Assembly (NCBI RefSeq): GCF_014851395.1
Contig: NW_024040485.1
Location: forward strand, 19,475,276 to 19,539,275
Source: Micropterus salmoides
Lineage: Eukaryota; Chordata; Actinopteri; Centrarchiformes; Centrarchidae
Length of the DNA stretch: 64,000 bases
Reading direction: 5' to 3'
Position numbers and translations under genes: made by a program. How positions within the stretch are numbered: the stretch's first letter is position 1; each line of letters opens with the position of its first letter. The notes beneath the pieces are model-generated. The model saw only the letters and a program-made list of their open reading frames with translations. It did not search any database and had not been told where the DNA came from. Positions 52,601 to 64,000 of the stretch are shown here, in pieces.

Positions 52601-55600
52601 TTCTGCTTGGTTAAAGAAAGTGAAATCGCTGTGAGTTCTCAATAAGCAAAGTCATTGAATAACATCAGACTAGAATACCTTTTGATCAGGCATTAATGAC
52701 TAGTTACAAGACAGATGGAAAGATTGGTTCAGCGGGACTTCAGAAGGAAGGGGGCTGCACAAATGAATCCCTTCATTGGTGGTTGTATAGTCACTTCTGC
52801 ATTAAGTTAAGGTCTGTGTGTGGGTGTAAGCATGCTTTTGTGATTTCACTCTGTCTTCCTCCCCTCAGAATCACAGCCAAAAAAGATCAGGAAGGTGCCC
52901 CCTGGCTTGCCCTCTTCGGTGAGTGCATCCAGAAACGTTGCAGCCCTGAACTATATTTCAGTCCTCGCAGTCAGTCCATGTTTTCATGTTTTACGCCCCT
53001 TTTCACATTCCATTTGGCATCTCAAGCCTCTCCTTGGCTTGCAAAGCAGTAGAATGGCTGCAATACAGGACATCCAGCTCTTACAGCTGTGTATCTGCTG
53101 CACCGATGTAAAAAAGAAAGGGGGGGGGGCAGTCATTCACCCAGTCACTCATCTGCAGCATATATTTTATAGTGTGTTGTATTTGTAGGCCCTGTATTTC
53201 ATGGCCACATTTCTTCCCCACTGCCAAGTATATGCGTTAGATCACTGAAGGGAATTCATACTGGGGTTTGATGATTCTTACTCCACCTCATTTTTTCCCT
53301 CCCACTCTCGCTCTCTGGGCACCCTATTTCCGCCTCTCCTCTGTTTCTTCATTCCCCTCCCCCCCTCCTCTTTAGCCCACACCCCCTCCCTCCGCTCCCC
53401 TCTCCTTCCCGCCGCCTCCCTCCCTTTTCTCTCTCTCCCTCCCCCATCCCTCTATCCCAGCTGCCAGTGGAGTTGGCTGCCATCCAGGATTCGGCAGATG
53501 GTTCAGTAATTAGGAGTGCATCTCTCCGTTCCCTCTTCTCCTCTCCCCTCTTTTTCCTCTCCTTTTTTTCACTGTTTAATCAAATTACAGAAGAAAACTT
53601 CAGTCTATTTGGATTTGAGTTTTTGGAGACACAGTTTGATACTTGCTTTTCGTCTAGAATAGTCTTGATTGAGAATAATATGGGGGTTTAGAACATTGGT
53701 TCCTTTATACGCATTACACCGTGCACCAAATCCAACTGCATGTCCCATTGTGCGGTCACATCTCACTGTGTTGAAGAGTGTGAGTTATGTTTTTCTGTAA
53801 ACCCTTCTTAGTGTGTTTCTGTTTAACCTGATAATATGTAAAAGGCCTACAGATATTGGAGGCAGAGCCCAATAAAATTACTGACACTGCACATTGACTA
53901 CATAATGCTCAGTACTCCAGTCTGTAGAAATGTTGCAACAGCCTGTGTTTTGAATTAAGTAGTAAAAACAGATAGTAAAATAGATTGTAGCCTAGGAAGG
54001 AACACGTACTTTTAAGGTATGTGTTTAATCAGGTCTTAAATACATATACCTTTTATTTTTTTGTTTTGTTTGAAAACTTTAGTCAAATGTAATTTTTGTA
54101 GAAAAGTTTATTTGTGGTCAACCTCCTAACTAAGCACATGAAAGGTACTGTATTGGAATGGTTCTTATTAGAGAAACACCTTATATGTTATGTCCTGTGT
54201 GTCATTTATGCAACAAGTTATTTATGTCTTATAGCTTGTTTGCAGTAATTTTGTGATTTGTGACAATGTTTACAAGCACTGAACTGAATTTTTTTTCTTT
54301 GTATCCTCTGTAGGTTTATGCGTCAGCCTCAGGAGAGGATTTTAACAGGGACAATGCCGGCTACCAAGCCTCCAAGGCAGGAAACGTCTACTCACCATTC
54401 TACGTGCAAGGTCAGTCGAAACAAAATTTGCCTTCAGAACCTCCCCTTGTTCGTTGTGTTGAGTGGAAAAGTTCAGTCTGACCGAGACACCTGTTAAATG
54501 TATCAGATCTCACATAGATAATAAGGAATATTCCTTTATATCCTTTATTTATGGTTGTTGAATTAGCTCCTCATAATATGCCTAAGGAAGTCTGGGTAAA
54601 CCCTGTGGTAACTGGGTGCTGAATAGTGCATCACAGTTGAATGAAGTCGTCACAGTAATGTGACATGTCTCGTATGTGCTTGCTTCATTGTCTTCTGATC
54701 TCCTGTGGCTGGTTGTCCCTCGCCCTTCTTGCTGCCCCCTCCTCCGCTGGATGCTCCCTGACAGAAGGCCTCCACCCGCCCTCCGATCCATGGGGCTCCA
54801 CCAGGTCGATGGTTCAGCCTGGTTACTCTGCCATGCTGGGCAACTCCCCCCATCTGAACCAGCATGGTCCCTTCACTGCCATCAACCCCCAAGACAGACT
54901 GGTGAGCTCTGCCTTCATACTTTGGACTTTTCTATGAAGGCTTTAAAGGGTCTTTGACACTTTTTGACTAATGCATCATTGAGGGCTTCTGTCTCGTTGT
55001 GCATTTGTATCACTGGGTGTCTTTGCTTTCAAGAAACGGCAGCCACTTCCCCTCTCTCCCCAAAACTACCCGCTGCATGGCAGTGATGTGAACGGGGCTC
55101 ATCCCACTGGCTTCCACTCTGGATCCAGCAGCTTCGGAGTCCCCAGCCACACCCCCCCTATCACTGGCACTGACACCATTATGGGTAAACCCTTTAATTT
55201 GTTTAGTGAAAAGCGCTCTTTTATTTTTTTCATGCAGTATTGTCACATAGCAGAATTGTTAATAAGCATAGGATTAAATGGAAATGCTTTTATTTCTTCC
55301 CCAAAAGCCAATCGAGTTGTAGTACCTGGAAGTTCAGGGGATGAGATTGGAAAAGCTCTGGCATCTGTAAGTAGTATCCTTTCACACAACAGTTTAGCGT
55401 AATAGCATAATAAATGTAAAGGAATACGTTGCATTTTGTTTAATTAAAAACAAAAACTTGTGTGTCCAGATCTATCCTTCAGACCCAAACAGTAACACCT
55501 TCCCTCCGTCCCCGTCTACTCCGTCTGGATCTCCCCAGGCTGTATCAGGTGAGGGAATAGTCATTTTTTCTCTGAGGCTTCAATGTCAACTGGCTGTTTT

Positions 55601-58600
55601 GTTTGTTCAACACAGAGTCTTTCCTGTTGGGTGTAAGGGGATGATAAAATGTATTGTTTTCATTTTGACTAAGCCTGAATGGTTCTTAGTGACAGAGTAG
55701 CTCCATCTATTGGGTTAAAAGTGAAAGTAAAACATTGTTAATATTAGTGTTATTATTATTGTTATTAAGTAAGTATTATTATTATGGATTAATATTGTCA
55801 CTGGAACAATATACTTAAAATAAATGAAATGGAAGACTGGCATGTGTTTATCTTTACATCCTTTGGACTGGATACTCACAATTACAGATTTAAGTTAAAT
55901 AACAATGACTGTACATATTTTAAGTGTAACTTGTGGTACACCACAGCTTAACCTTCACTTGATCTTACACCATCCAAATATAACTTATGAGAGAGGAAGG
56001 GAAAATACAGTAAAAATAAAAAAGAGGGTGGGGTCACTTCCCCATTTGTCTCTGCACAGAGGGAGCTCATTACAATCACATACTTAATACACAAAATACT
56101 ACTTGTGGCGCAAAGTGAGAAAAGAGAAAAGGGAGGAGGGATAATTGTGAACCCAATAAAAGAAATTAGATATGGAAATACCTTACTTTGACCAAAGTAT
56201 GAATAAAATCCACAATTATATGAAGACGACACAAGTATATTTCATATCTACTGTATCTACGTGTTTCACTTTGTTTCATATCCCCTATCACGTTAGTTTC
56301 GCATGTTAAAAATGTCCATTCAAAATACATGTAGTGTTTCATGTTCCTAATTTTCGACACATAACAATGTGAGGATCATTTTTAGAAGCAATAAAGTCTT
56401 TGTGTTTAAGAACAGATATTTCTCCTGCATGTGCTTGGCTTAAAACAGCAAAACCCTGGTGTACATTTTATGGTGTCTTTGATTGAGCATGTATCATATA
56501 GCATTTGACCAAAGTGACTCACAAAATAAGACAGTATGGCGGGGTGTAGGGAGACCATCATTCATCATCACCTGCAAGGCCCAAGCTTGCAGTTGCATCA
56601 GTCATCTTCTCTGTGGTGTTTGTGACATGAAAAGCTACTTTCCAGGAGTGCTTCTTATTGACTAACCAACAAACGTCTACTGCTGAGTGTGTGTCATTAC
56701 CTATGCGTTAATATTTTGTACCAGCTTAGAGCATAAGCCCAGTCTATACAGTAAACAAAGGCAAATGCACCTAGCAACACCCTGTGGTCTTTTTTTCTAG
56801 GCTCTGCATCCCATTGGACTCGCTCCTCTGGCCAGGCCACACCGTCACCCAACTTTGACGGCGGAATTCAATCCATGGTGAGTCAAACATGTCTGTTTTA
56901 TGCAAGATGTATATTACAGAGATATATACAGGCTGCTACAGTCATTCATACATCACCTTCTACTGTCTCATTGTCCATTGTTCTTCATCATCTGTACCAG
57001 AGTAAAATGGAGGACCGTCTGGATGAAGCCATCAATGTTCTCCAGCGTCACGCCAGCGGACAAGGAGGGCCAGGCCTGGCTGAAATGCACAGTCTGCTCT
57101 CGTCTGGCTTAGGGTTGCCTCCAGCCTTCACCAGTGCAGCACTTGGACTGGCTAGCCGCCTGCCTGGACTGGTGAGATTTATTAATAGCAGCACAGAAAA
57201 GCTATCCACAAATGACTGAATGAAGTTTGGTATTTTAAATTAAAGAAAAAAGTAAACTGTGAAAGCCATTTTTTTTCGTTTTGTTGCTCTTATGCAACAA
57301 TTACAGAATTGTAACACTCATCATGTTCAATTGCTGTCTTGAAGATGTCCGGTCACCATGAGGATTCTGGCCTGCCCTCTAGTGGAGGACTTTTGCATGG
57401 TCACCATGGCCCCACATCTGGCCAGCCAGGCCCACAGCATGAAGGTTTTACCGGTGAGACTTTCTGTTGCTTTGTACTATTTATTTTTCATGTCAGAAAG
57501 GGTAGTAATACCATCATTGGACTGTTAAGTAATATATTTTGGTTCTTTATGTGTCTTATTCCGTGTCTTTGTTTCTGAACTCCTTGTGCAGGCCTCGCCA
57601 GCAGCCTAAGTCGCTCCAGCGGCAGCGATATCAAACGAGAGGACAAGGAGGATGATGAGAACTGCTCCATTACCGACAAGTCAGAGGATGAGAAAAAAGA
57701 CATGAAGGCCCGCCTTCGAACAAGGTGTCTAAAAGTTTTTTTTTGGTTTTGTTTTTTTTACATAATAATTATACTCAACTATCGTGCATGAGATTTTATG
57801 GAATATAATCCTGCAGTGGTTTAAGTATAATATGTGTCAGGAAGTAATTCTTTATAGTAATTTATTTATTATTTAATTCAACAATAGACTTATGGGCACT
57901 TGTCTATTAAGATCAAAACAGGAAGAAATACATTTTAGATATCAATGCTCAGTGGCATGGTAAGAGAAATTGACCAGAGCCTTTACTGGGTTGTTAAAAT
58001 TTGATTAGCTGTTAAACTGGATACTTCACTTGTCCCGTTTTGAGTCCATAAATCTGAATCCACATCCAGGCTGAATAACAAGACCAACTCCTTTTCTAAA
58101 CATCCTTACAAACGTACCACGTCTGTATCAAATATGAAGTTGAATTTCATAGGAAAGATCATTTACCCATGTATTATTTTGTAGTAGGCTTTTAGTCTGA
58201 ACAACCAAAGATGATTTGGTTTGTGGAGCTCTGCCTCTTGTCTTGGTAGGCCCCTGAAAAGTCTTACATCCTGATACTCAGATGTGGTGGAAACAGGAGA
58301 GACTTTTAGTTCCTGACATTAGGTCTTGGGGCTCCATTATTCCTCAGAGTAACTCTAATGTGACACACCTTAGTAGCAGTGTCTGTAATTGCCATAAAGT
58401 TACTCAAACCTTTCCATGTGGTGTTGACATTATGAGGAAAATGTATTGCACACCATAATTGGGAAGTTATGTTCAGTGAACTGTACCCATACTGTTGTTT
58501 CCTTCCCTCCTCATCTGTCATTGGCTCTTCGCTAGTCTGGATGATGAGGAAGACGATGAAGATCTGCCAGTGGAGATTAAGGCTGAGCGGGAGAAAGTGC

Positions 58601-61084
58601 GGAGGATGGCAAACAACACCCGCGAACGGCTACGTGTGCGGGACATCAATGAGGCTTTTAAGGAGCTGGGCCGCATGTGTCAGCTCCACATGAGCAATGA
58701 GAAACCGCAGACCAAATTGATCGTACTGCAACAGGCTGTTAACGTTATACTCAACCTGGAGCAGCAAGTTCGAGGTCAGTGGGTGTCCAGGGAGGAAGGA
58801 AGAGGAGGGGAAGGGCCTTTTGACAAAATAAAACTCCCACATGGCTTCATTTCCCAGCTCCTGACATGTCCTTCTAGCCATTTAAACTCTTTTTAAAAAT
58901 TACTCGTGGTACTTCATTTTACTCCATTAACAGCGCTAAACAAAATATGCTAGTGACACTAGTGAGTTAAAGTATTATTCTTTTTGCCGTCCATCCTAAA
59001 AGTGATCAGCAAAGTGAGGACATGGGATAAGGAAAAAGAAGCTGTGTGACTGTTTTTAAGACATGCCCATTCTCCCGTTCATCTTCTAAGGTTTTCGTCC
59101 TCTGGTAACACATACAGGACTGCTGTTTGTTCTGATGCAGTATGTGTTGCCTTGTCTTACAGTTGGCTGTCTGTTTCCACTGTGAAAGCGCTTACATGCC
59201 TCTCTGCCTCACCCTTTGACTGGATTAACACACCTTTTTGTGTACTCACTTGCTTTTTCCGCTGTTGCCTCATTATGCTTTTTGCAAACTATGAAGTCAT
59301 TTTAGTTTCAAATAAATTATTTCAGCGTTATGATGCCTTCTGCTCATAGTATACTTGTCTGTTCTCGTGCAACCCAGGTTAGCATGGAAGCAGGGCTGTC
59401 TGTTGTCGTGTGTGTTAATCTGTCCTCAGCTTTGTTGCAGTGTCTCTGTGCTGCATGTCCCAGCCTTTCAAGCATTAACCCTGCCACCCTGTTTTCGAGA
59501 CAAACCTTTTCTCTTTCTCCATTCACTCCCCAGCCCTCTGTCATTTTCTTTTTACAGATGGCAACAGTGACCTCCCTTTTCCTCACATTCAGATAAATAC
59601 ATCTCCTTCTGCTGATGTATTTAACACGATGCCCTCAGTCTCTCCTCTTAGCTTTTTCTCTGTGGCTCTTTCTATGTTGGCAAAGGGTGTTGCTTCCTCT
59701 CTCTCTCCCTTTATCTCTTCCTCCTCATTACTTTTCTCATTCTGCTGGACAGTCACCATATCCCCTACAACTTCCATCCTGGACCCCAATGACCAAAAAA
59801 AAAAAATCTTTGGTTGGTTATACTTCAGGGCAGATTTATTAGACCTGGTCACACAGGTCAGCTGTTGTATCTTGATCTCCAATATATTTGTTCTCGACTT
59901 GATATAATTTATTGCCGCGCTCGTTTAACACACAACACTTAAAGTTGTGAAAATCTATTCATTTTACAAAGATTTAGATCTAAGAAAAAACAAGCTTTCA
60001 ATTTCCACCCGTCCGCTCACTCTCCTGCAACACAGCCCCACTCCACTGGGATCTTCTTCAGCAGTTCCACTGGTCTTGTCTTGGGCCAAGAGCTTGATTT
60101 TATGTAGACGTACATAAAAGATTTTCACAGTAACAGAACAAGTGAAAAACACAAAGTTAAAGGCAGTGCTATAGGTTTAAACCAGTATATGGTAACTGCA
60201 GCTTTAGTGAGAACATCTAGCCTAGGTTCAGCGAGGGTTGTGATTTGGGTTTGTTAACCAGCCCCTCCAACCCCCCACCCCCCCTCCCACTTCTCCGCCT
60301 GGCTGCAGCGTTGTCTCGGTGACTGATGAGAACCTGACTGCCGAGGAGAAGGAGCAGAGGGAGCGTGAGCGCCGCCACGCTAACAACGCTAGGGAGAGGG
60401 TGCGTGTGCGCGACATTAACGAAGCCTTCAGAGAGCTGGGCAGGATGTGTCAGGTCCACCTTCAGAGCGACAAGGCCCAGACCAAGCTTATCATCCTGCA
60501 ACAGGCTGTCCAGGTCATACTGGGCCTGGAGAAGCAGGTGCGAGGTAGGTCAGCCAATACAGGAAGGTCTGATCCACATAGACAACCAACCATCTCTTAT
60601 CATAGCTGGCCAAAAGTTGCCAGTCATTTACCTGTAGGAAAATCTCCTCTTTAATTTAGTTCTCCCTTACTGTGTGGCATCTACTTTGGCTTTCTCTTTG
60701 CTATTTGCCCGTATAACTTTGAAAAAATGGAGAAGAAGGGGAGAACATTTGAGGAAGTAGATCCCTGCTTTTCTGCCAAACGCCTGCAGTTCCCATCCTA
60801 CTTTTCATTTTCCTGCTTTCCTTGCTTTTCCTCTTTTCTGTTTTCCCCGTCTATAAATGTGTTCAAATCTTTAATCTTTTAAGATTTCTGAGGGCAAAGC
60901 ACAGCTTCCTTCCTTCCTTCCTGTTTTTTTAAATCTATGTATGTGTCCTTTTTTCAAAGAGCGTAATTTGAACCCAAAGGCTGCCTGCCTCAAGAGGAGA
61001 GAGGAGGAAAAAGTTTCAGGCGTGGACCCCCAGATGCAGCTTGGCGGGGGTCACTCTAGTCTAGGAGCAGATGGACATATGTAA
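43696..61084 (+). CDS. tcf3: tcf3 (E2A): class I bHLH E-protein, E12/E47 isoforms
   Basis: Coding exons: 43696-43749, 44181-44253, 50035-50108, 51428-51491, 52112-52152, 52328-52460, 52869-52918, 54314-54410, 54765-54901, 55034-55184, 55308-55366, 55470-55548, 56801-56877, 57001-57171, 57345-57453, 57592-57724, then 58536-58774 (E12) or 60309-60544 (E47), then 60960-61084. All junctions keep frame, giving 621 (E12) or 620 (E47) residues; human TCF3 is 654. Activation domain 1 holds LDFS at 14-17. A nuclear localisation motif QPKKIRK lies at 149-155, the ALASIY activation segment at 308-313, EDRLDEAINVL at 367-377, and the bHLH near 519-580. The C-terminus LNPKAACLKRREEEKVSG is conserved. It binds CANNTG E-boxes as a homodimer or with tissue-specific bHLH partners. 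The duplicated bHLH exon pair and human 19p13.3 linkage support tcf3 over tcf4 or tcf12. Confidence 0.95.
45536..46070 (+). mobile_element. Percomorph-type interspersed repeat (MITE/SINE-like)
   Basis: The left part has TAGCTACGAAGCTGGAGCCA, TTAGCTTAGCAT, AAGACTGGA and GCTAGCATGGCTCT. The centre has AATTTGCGGTTTTA and TCTTGTCACAGTGAGGATGCC. The right end has CTTCTCATCTTACTCTCAGC, AAGAAAGCG and TATTTCCCAAAACATTAAG. These words in this order match, from memory, a repeat seen widely in spiny-rayed fish. No database comparison was made. It has no coding capacity. Confidence 0.65.
48360..48720. promoter_or_regulatory. Candidate conserved noncoding element in tcf3 intron 3
   Basis: Repeat-free AT-rich sequence packed with homeodomain-type words (CTAATTAATTAAAG, GTTAATTAGAAGG, GGGTTAATTGGCGTTAATTT) and SOX-like CCATTGTTTCC twice (48645-48680 region). 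The composition resembles vertebrate developmental enhancers. No alignment supports this yet. Confidence 0.4.
49380..49470. promoter_or_regulatory. Octamer-containing AT-rich element in tcf3 intron 3
   Basis: A perfect ATGCAAAT octamer (49435-49442) sits beside TTAATATGCACAATT and the self-complementary TGAATATTCA. It could be a POU-factor enhancer. This is motif-level evidence only. Confidence 0.35.
51789..51806 (+). repeat. Homopolymer G18
   Basis: Eighteen consecutive G residues in the intron after tcf3 exon 5. The run could form a quadruplex and is prone to length error in sequencing. Confidence 0.9.
53281..53460 (+). promoter_or_regulatory. Long polypyrimidine tract in tcf3 intron
   Basis: About 180 bp, almost all C and T, ending in TATCCCAG at 53460. 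A second pyrimidine tract lies at about 53520-53570. Such tracts on both sides of a short segment are typical of PTB-regulated cassette exons. Confidence 0.5.
53461..53505 (+). other. Candidate 45-nt cassette exon of tcf3
   Basis: After the CCCAG at 53460, 45 nt encode LPVELAAIQDSADGS without a stop, ending at TCA|GTAATT. The neighbouring exons (ending 52918 and starting 54314) meet in phase 0, so inclusion adds exactly 15 residues between SS and VY. The donor lacks the +5 G and is weak. No expression evidence is available, so this is a prediction only. Confidence 0.3.
58536..58774 (+). CDS. tcf3: tcf3 alternative bHLH exon, E12 type
   Basis: This exon is 239 nt, enters in phase 2 (AG|T) and leaves in phase 1 (CGA G|GTCAGT). 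It begins with an acidic stretch and encodes a bHLH with helix 1 DINEAFKELGRMCQLH and helix 2 PQTKLIVLQQAVNVILNLEQQVR, the E12 signature. In the basic region it reads MANNTRERLRVRD where E12 proteins have NNARER (codon ACC, Ala to Thr). G-runs follow the donor (GTGGG, AGGGAGG, AGGGG). Confidence 0.95.
58775..60308 (+). other. Intron between the E12 and E47 exons
   Basis: This 1.5 kb intron controls the isoform choice. It starts with G-rich sequence next to the E12 donor. A long C/T-rich zone (about 59505-59760) and a C-rich acceptor tract (60250-60308) lie upstream of E47. No other coding content was seen. Confidence 0.6.
60309..60544 (+). CDS. tcf3: tcf3 alternative bHLH exon, E47 type
   Basis: This exon is 236 nt with the same entry (2) and exit (1) phases as the E12 exon. 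It encodes TDENLTAEEKEQRERERR, then the canonical basic region HANNARERVRVRD, helix 1 DINEAFRELGRMCQVH, and helix 2 with AQTKLIILQQAVQVILGLEKQVR, the E47 signature. Using both or neither exon breaks the frame, so the two are mutually exclusive. Confidence 0.95.
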
Positions 61085-63780
61085 TTCTCAGGTCAGTCTA
61101 CAGAAGCTGTGCATGGGGGGTTTGTGTTGCCTGCAAGATAATATGCAAACAATACTTGATTTCGTTGCTTGTTTTTAAGCTTGTTTTGTGGAAACAATAT
61201 TCATTCATTTTTCTCCTTTCTCTTCCAGTTCCTGTTGATTGTACAGCCCTTAGAACACGTGGCCTTAATCTATCAGTGTCATGCATCTCAGTGTGTGTTA
61301 ATCAACTTTTGGAAAGCACACACGCACACACACCTCATTACTGACAAGGCAGGTGGCCACATTCCTGACGATGAATACAAAAGTAACAAGCACACTCTTA
61401 CAGAGAGGAAAATTTTATTAATCTTTACATGACAATACTTTGAACTGAGGACGCTGGTTTGGAGACAGTGGAAATTGGACATAAGGACGTTCTTATGATC
61501 ATGTTTTTGTAAGACATTTTGAAAAATTGCTTTACACGTTGGGAGCAAACCTTGTTTGGATCAAATAAAACTTTTGGATCAATTGCTCGTGTTAGCAGAG
61601 TTAGGATTTGTACTGTTGGATAATTATTGGCATTCCCATCTGAAAAGGATGTCTTACATTCTTCACAAGCAAAGAGGGACAGCCGGGTTTATATCTTAAA
61701 ATTGAACAAAACCTGTTTAAGGTTTACGTGCCTGAAGAAGGCCTAATGCATAGTGTTTGGTTAAGATAAAAGTAGCCATCTTTATTATCCTTTCATGTGA
61801 TGGCTGAATTACAGAGGTAGATTTGGAGACTTTGGAGCAACTAACTGGGACACCAGAGAGCTGACTTCTCATTTTTGATATGTTGGTAACTCTGGCCGTA
61901 TTTTTAAAATTGTCTTGCTTTGGCTCTAAAGGTGCCACAGCCACTGACTCACACATGGTGGGTTGTGTTTTCTTTATTTTTTACTGTGTATCCCTGAGTC
62001 TTATCTGTTTAATGTCCTGTACATCTGTTATTGTCACGGCCGTGCAAGTGGAGTGGAGAGAGTTCCGGAGAGAGACCCACCACCGACACAAAAGCGAGCA
62101 AAGACTCGATACAAATCCAGGATGATGTCGAATCAGATGTGCACAGGCACATCCCGTCCCTTCCTGTGTGAGGCTGGCGTTGGACTCAAGCACACATGTG
62201 TCACCCTCACTGCTCACATCCTTCGCCATCATCATGAAGTGAGTCAGTTTGAACCCTCTGAATCAAGTGCAGCCAGTGTCACATCAGCCTGCCTCTGTCA
62301 AATCATACCTAGACACTGTTGCAGCATGGTGAACTTGCTTAAAGTAAGTCAGTTTGTATTGTGCTAGAAGACAGAAACAATTGAGTATTTGAAAGGGATC
62401 ATGAGTGTTACTGCTACCTTTTGTGGAGAATTTACTCAATCGCCATTGACTGACTTGTTGTGGTTGTTGCTCTGTGTCGAGCGTCTGGTGTTTTTTTTGT
62501 TTTTTTTCCTTTTTGAACAATTGCAAAGCCTGTTGTAAGGATCTTCCTTTTGTAGAATTGATTTGTCATTGTTTATTTTTTACTTTGTAAGATAGTTGTA
62601 TGAGTTTTGTTTTTATTGTTTGGAATGCTCTTTCTTTTTTTGTTTACATTGTTTAAATGTAAGGCGACTCAATTTAGATTCCAGGAACAAAGTGAGGTGT
62701 TTTCTTTTGTGCCAGGTGCTTAGAAATGTTAGAAATGACAAAATGATCTGGCTGTAACATCACATGTTGTGATATTGCTCTTTTGTTTTAATTGCTATGT
62801 TTCAACACAAACCTGAAAAAAAAAAAAAATGAAATTAAACACAATATTTTTCTTCAGCACACCCCCCTCCTGTCGCAGATGTCCAGCTCAGTGATGAGCT
62901 AGTTGATTAGATTGAGGAAGAAGCAGTAGGGGCGGTCTGCACAATCTACAATATAATTCACTGTCTAACTATAAAATGAAGCATAAAACGAATCAAAAAG
63001 GGTGGCCTTAGTCATTTTCCTGACTTTGGGAGTTTTGATAATGGTTACTCACCAGTGCCTGAATACATCTCTGCTACATGGTGGATGATGTTGCATTTGA
63101 AGATACATATATACTTCAATTACATCTGGCAGTGTCTAAGAACATCTATATGAAGAATTACTCGCTGACACTGGCTGCTTTAGTGTGTGTGTGTCATTAA
63201 ATGTAAGATGACTAATAACCTGATCTACAACTTTGATGCTGAAAACTGTACTTAAAATATATTTCTCATCTTTTATGAACTGATTTTGTATAATTTTCTC
63301 CTTGACTGGCATGTTCATTGATATGTATGTACAGCTGTATGATATGTCCTCATCAGCTTTATCATTGTAAGCTGATACTGATATGTAACAGTATTTGGTT
63401 TACCTCTACCTGTCATTTTATCACAAACCTTGCCCTATGGACTAGCCCCAAACGTTGTTTTCTTTGTCAGTTATTCTAGCCTTTCTGCAGAAAAAAAAAC
63501 GTGGTCGTGATATGAAAAATCGCCACTGAAGATATTGTCTGCAAGTATCCAAGTATCAAAACATGCACCTGATATTCTTTATTAACAGACCCTTTCTGTC
63601 CTCCACAACAGGTGACCTGCTACAGATCTCTCTGTCTTCACTCATGTTTGGGGACAACATTTATGTAGGCTATGTCCTCAAAGTGCCTCCAGTTTCCTAT
63701 TTTTTATATATAAAGTAGATATTGAGAACTGTTGTGTATATAACAGTAATGTAGCAATAAATGTGCCATTTTTAATAACA
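61085..63780 (+). other. tcf3 3' untranslated region
   Basis: Follows the stop TAA at 61082-61084. AATAAA hexamers occur at 61564-61569 (proximal) and 63756-63761 (distal), so short and long 3' UTRs of about 0.5 and 2.7 kb are possible. T-rich stretches around 62.48-62.66 kb fit UTR sequence. No other gene was recognised. Confidence 0.5.
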
Positions 63781-64000
63781 AAACCCACGTTAGTCCAATG
63801 TCTTTTTTTAAACCATAAATCAAAATTGCATTGCCAACTGGGACAGACAAAGTACGTAATGATAATTTCATAGGCTGAAGCAGAAATAGCATTATTAGTC
63901 TGCTACGTGGCAGAAATGAGCTCCACCTTCACCTCCCACTGTCCCGCCGTAAAGTACACTGCACACACAAGAACTACAGAGGAATTCACGTTTCACTGTA
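63781..64000. other. Downstream flank
   Basis: No gene or repeat recognised beyond the distal tcf3 polyadenylation signal. Confidence 0.5.

Overview
The window looks like teleost nuclear DNA, most likely from a percomorph (spiny-rayed) fish. The evidence is intron-rich vertebrate genes with GT/AG splice sites, many long (CA/GT)n microsatellites, and remnants of fish-typical mobile elements (Tc1/IS630-like, pogo-like, LINE and several MITE-like repeats). One interspersed repeat resembles a family common in percomorph genomes. No bacterial, viral or CRISPR features are seen.

Layout, left to right. (1) onecut3 lies on the minus strand as two coding exons (11710-10630 and 1440-1097) separated by a 9.2 kb intron. 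It encodes a 474-residue CUT-homeodomain transcription factor. ATTGAT/ATCGAT words, the kind of site ONECUT proteins bind, form small clusters in its intron, leader and upstream flank. (2) About 12.1-30 kb has no intact gene. It holds microsatellites, likely regulatory islands, a 0.7 kb element with long inverted repeats, and a decayed SLC22 (OCTN-like) transporter pseudogene interrupted by a Tc1/IS630-like element. Further right are a 0.37 kb MITE, a pogo-like transposase remnant on the minus strand, and a cluster of perfect 16-bp palindromes. (3) map2k2 (MEK2) lies on the plus strand as 11 coding exons (30837-34900) encoding 395 residues. (4) An intergenic stretch holds a tandem octamer element at 36.65 kb. 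(5) tcf3 (E2A) lies on the plus strand with a non-coding first exon near 39.8-40.18 kb and coding exons from 43696 to 61084. It encodes about 621 residues. Two alternative bHLH exons (E12-type at 58536-58774, E47-type at 60309-60544) have identical splice phases.

The three genes are independent units, not an operon. The set onecut3, map2k2 and tcf3 matches genes that all lie on human 19p13.3, so this appears to be a conserved linkage block. Onecut3 and Tcf3 are nuclear DNA-binding regulators, and Map2k2 is the cytoplasmic kinase that activates ERK.

The most notable observations are: an Ala-to-Thr change in the DNA-contacting basic region of the E12 exon only; a candidate 45-nt in-frame cassette exon in tcf3 flanked by extreme pyrimidine tracts; two successive NAGNAG acceptors in tcf3; the palindrome cluster; the transposon-interrupted SLC22 pseudogene; and the onecut-site clusters. 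All calls come from reading the sequence by eye. No alignments or database searches were run.
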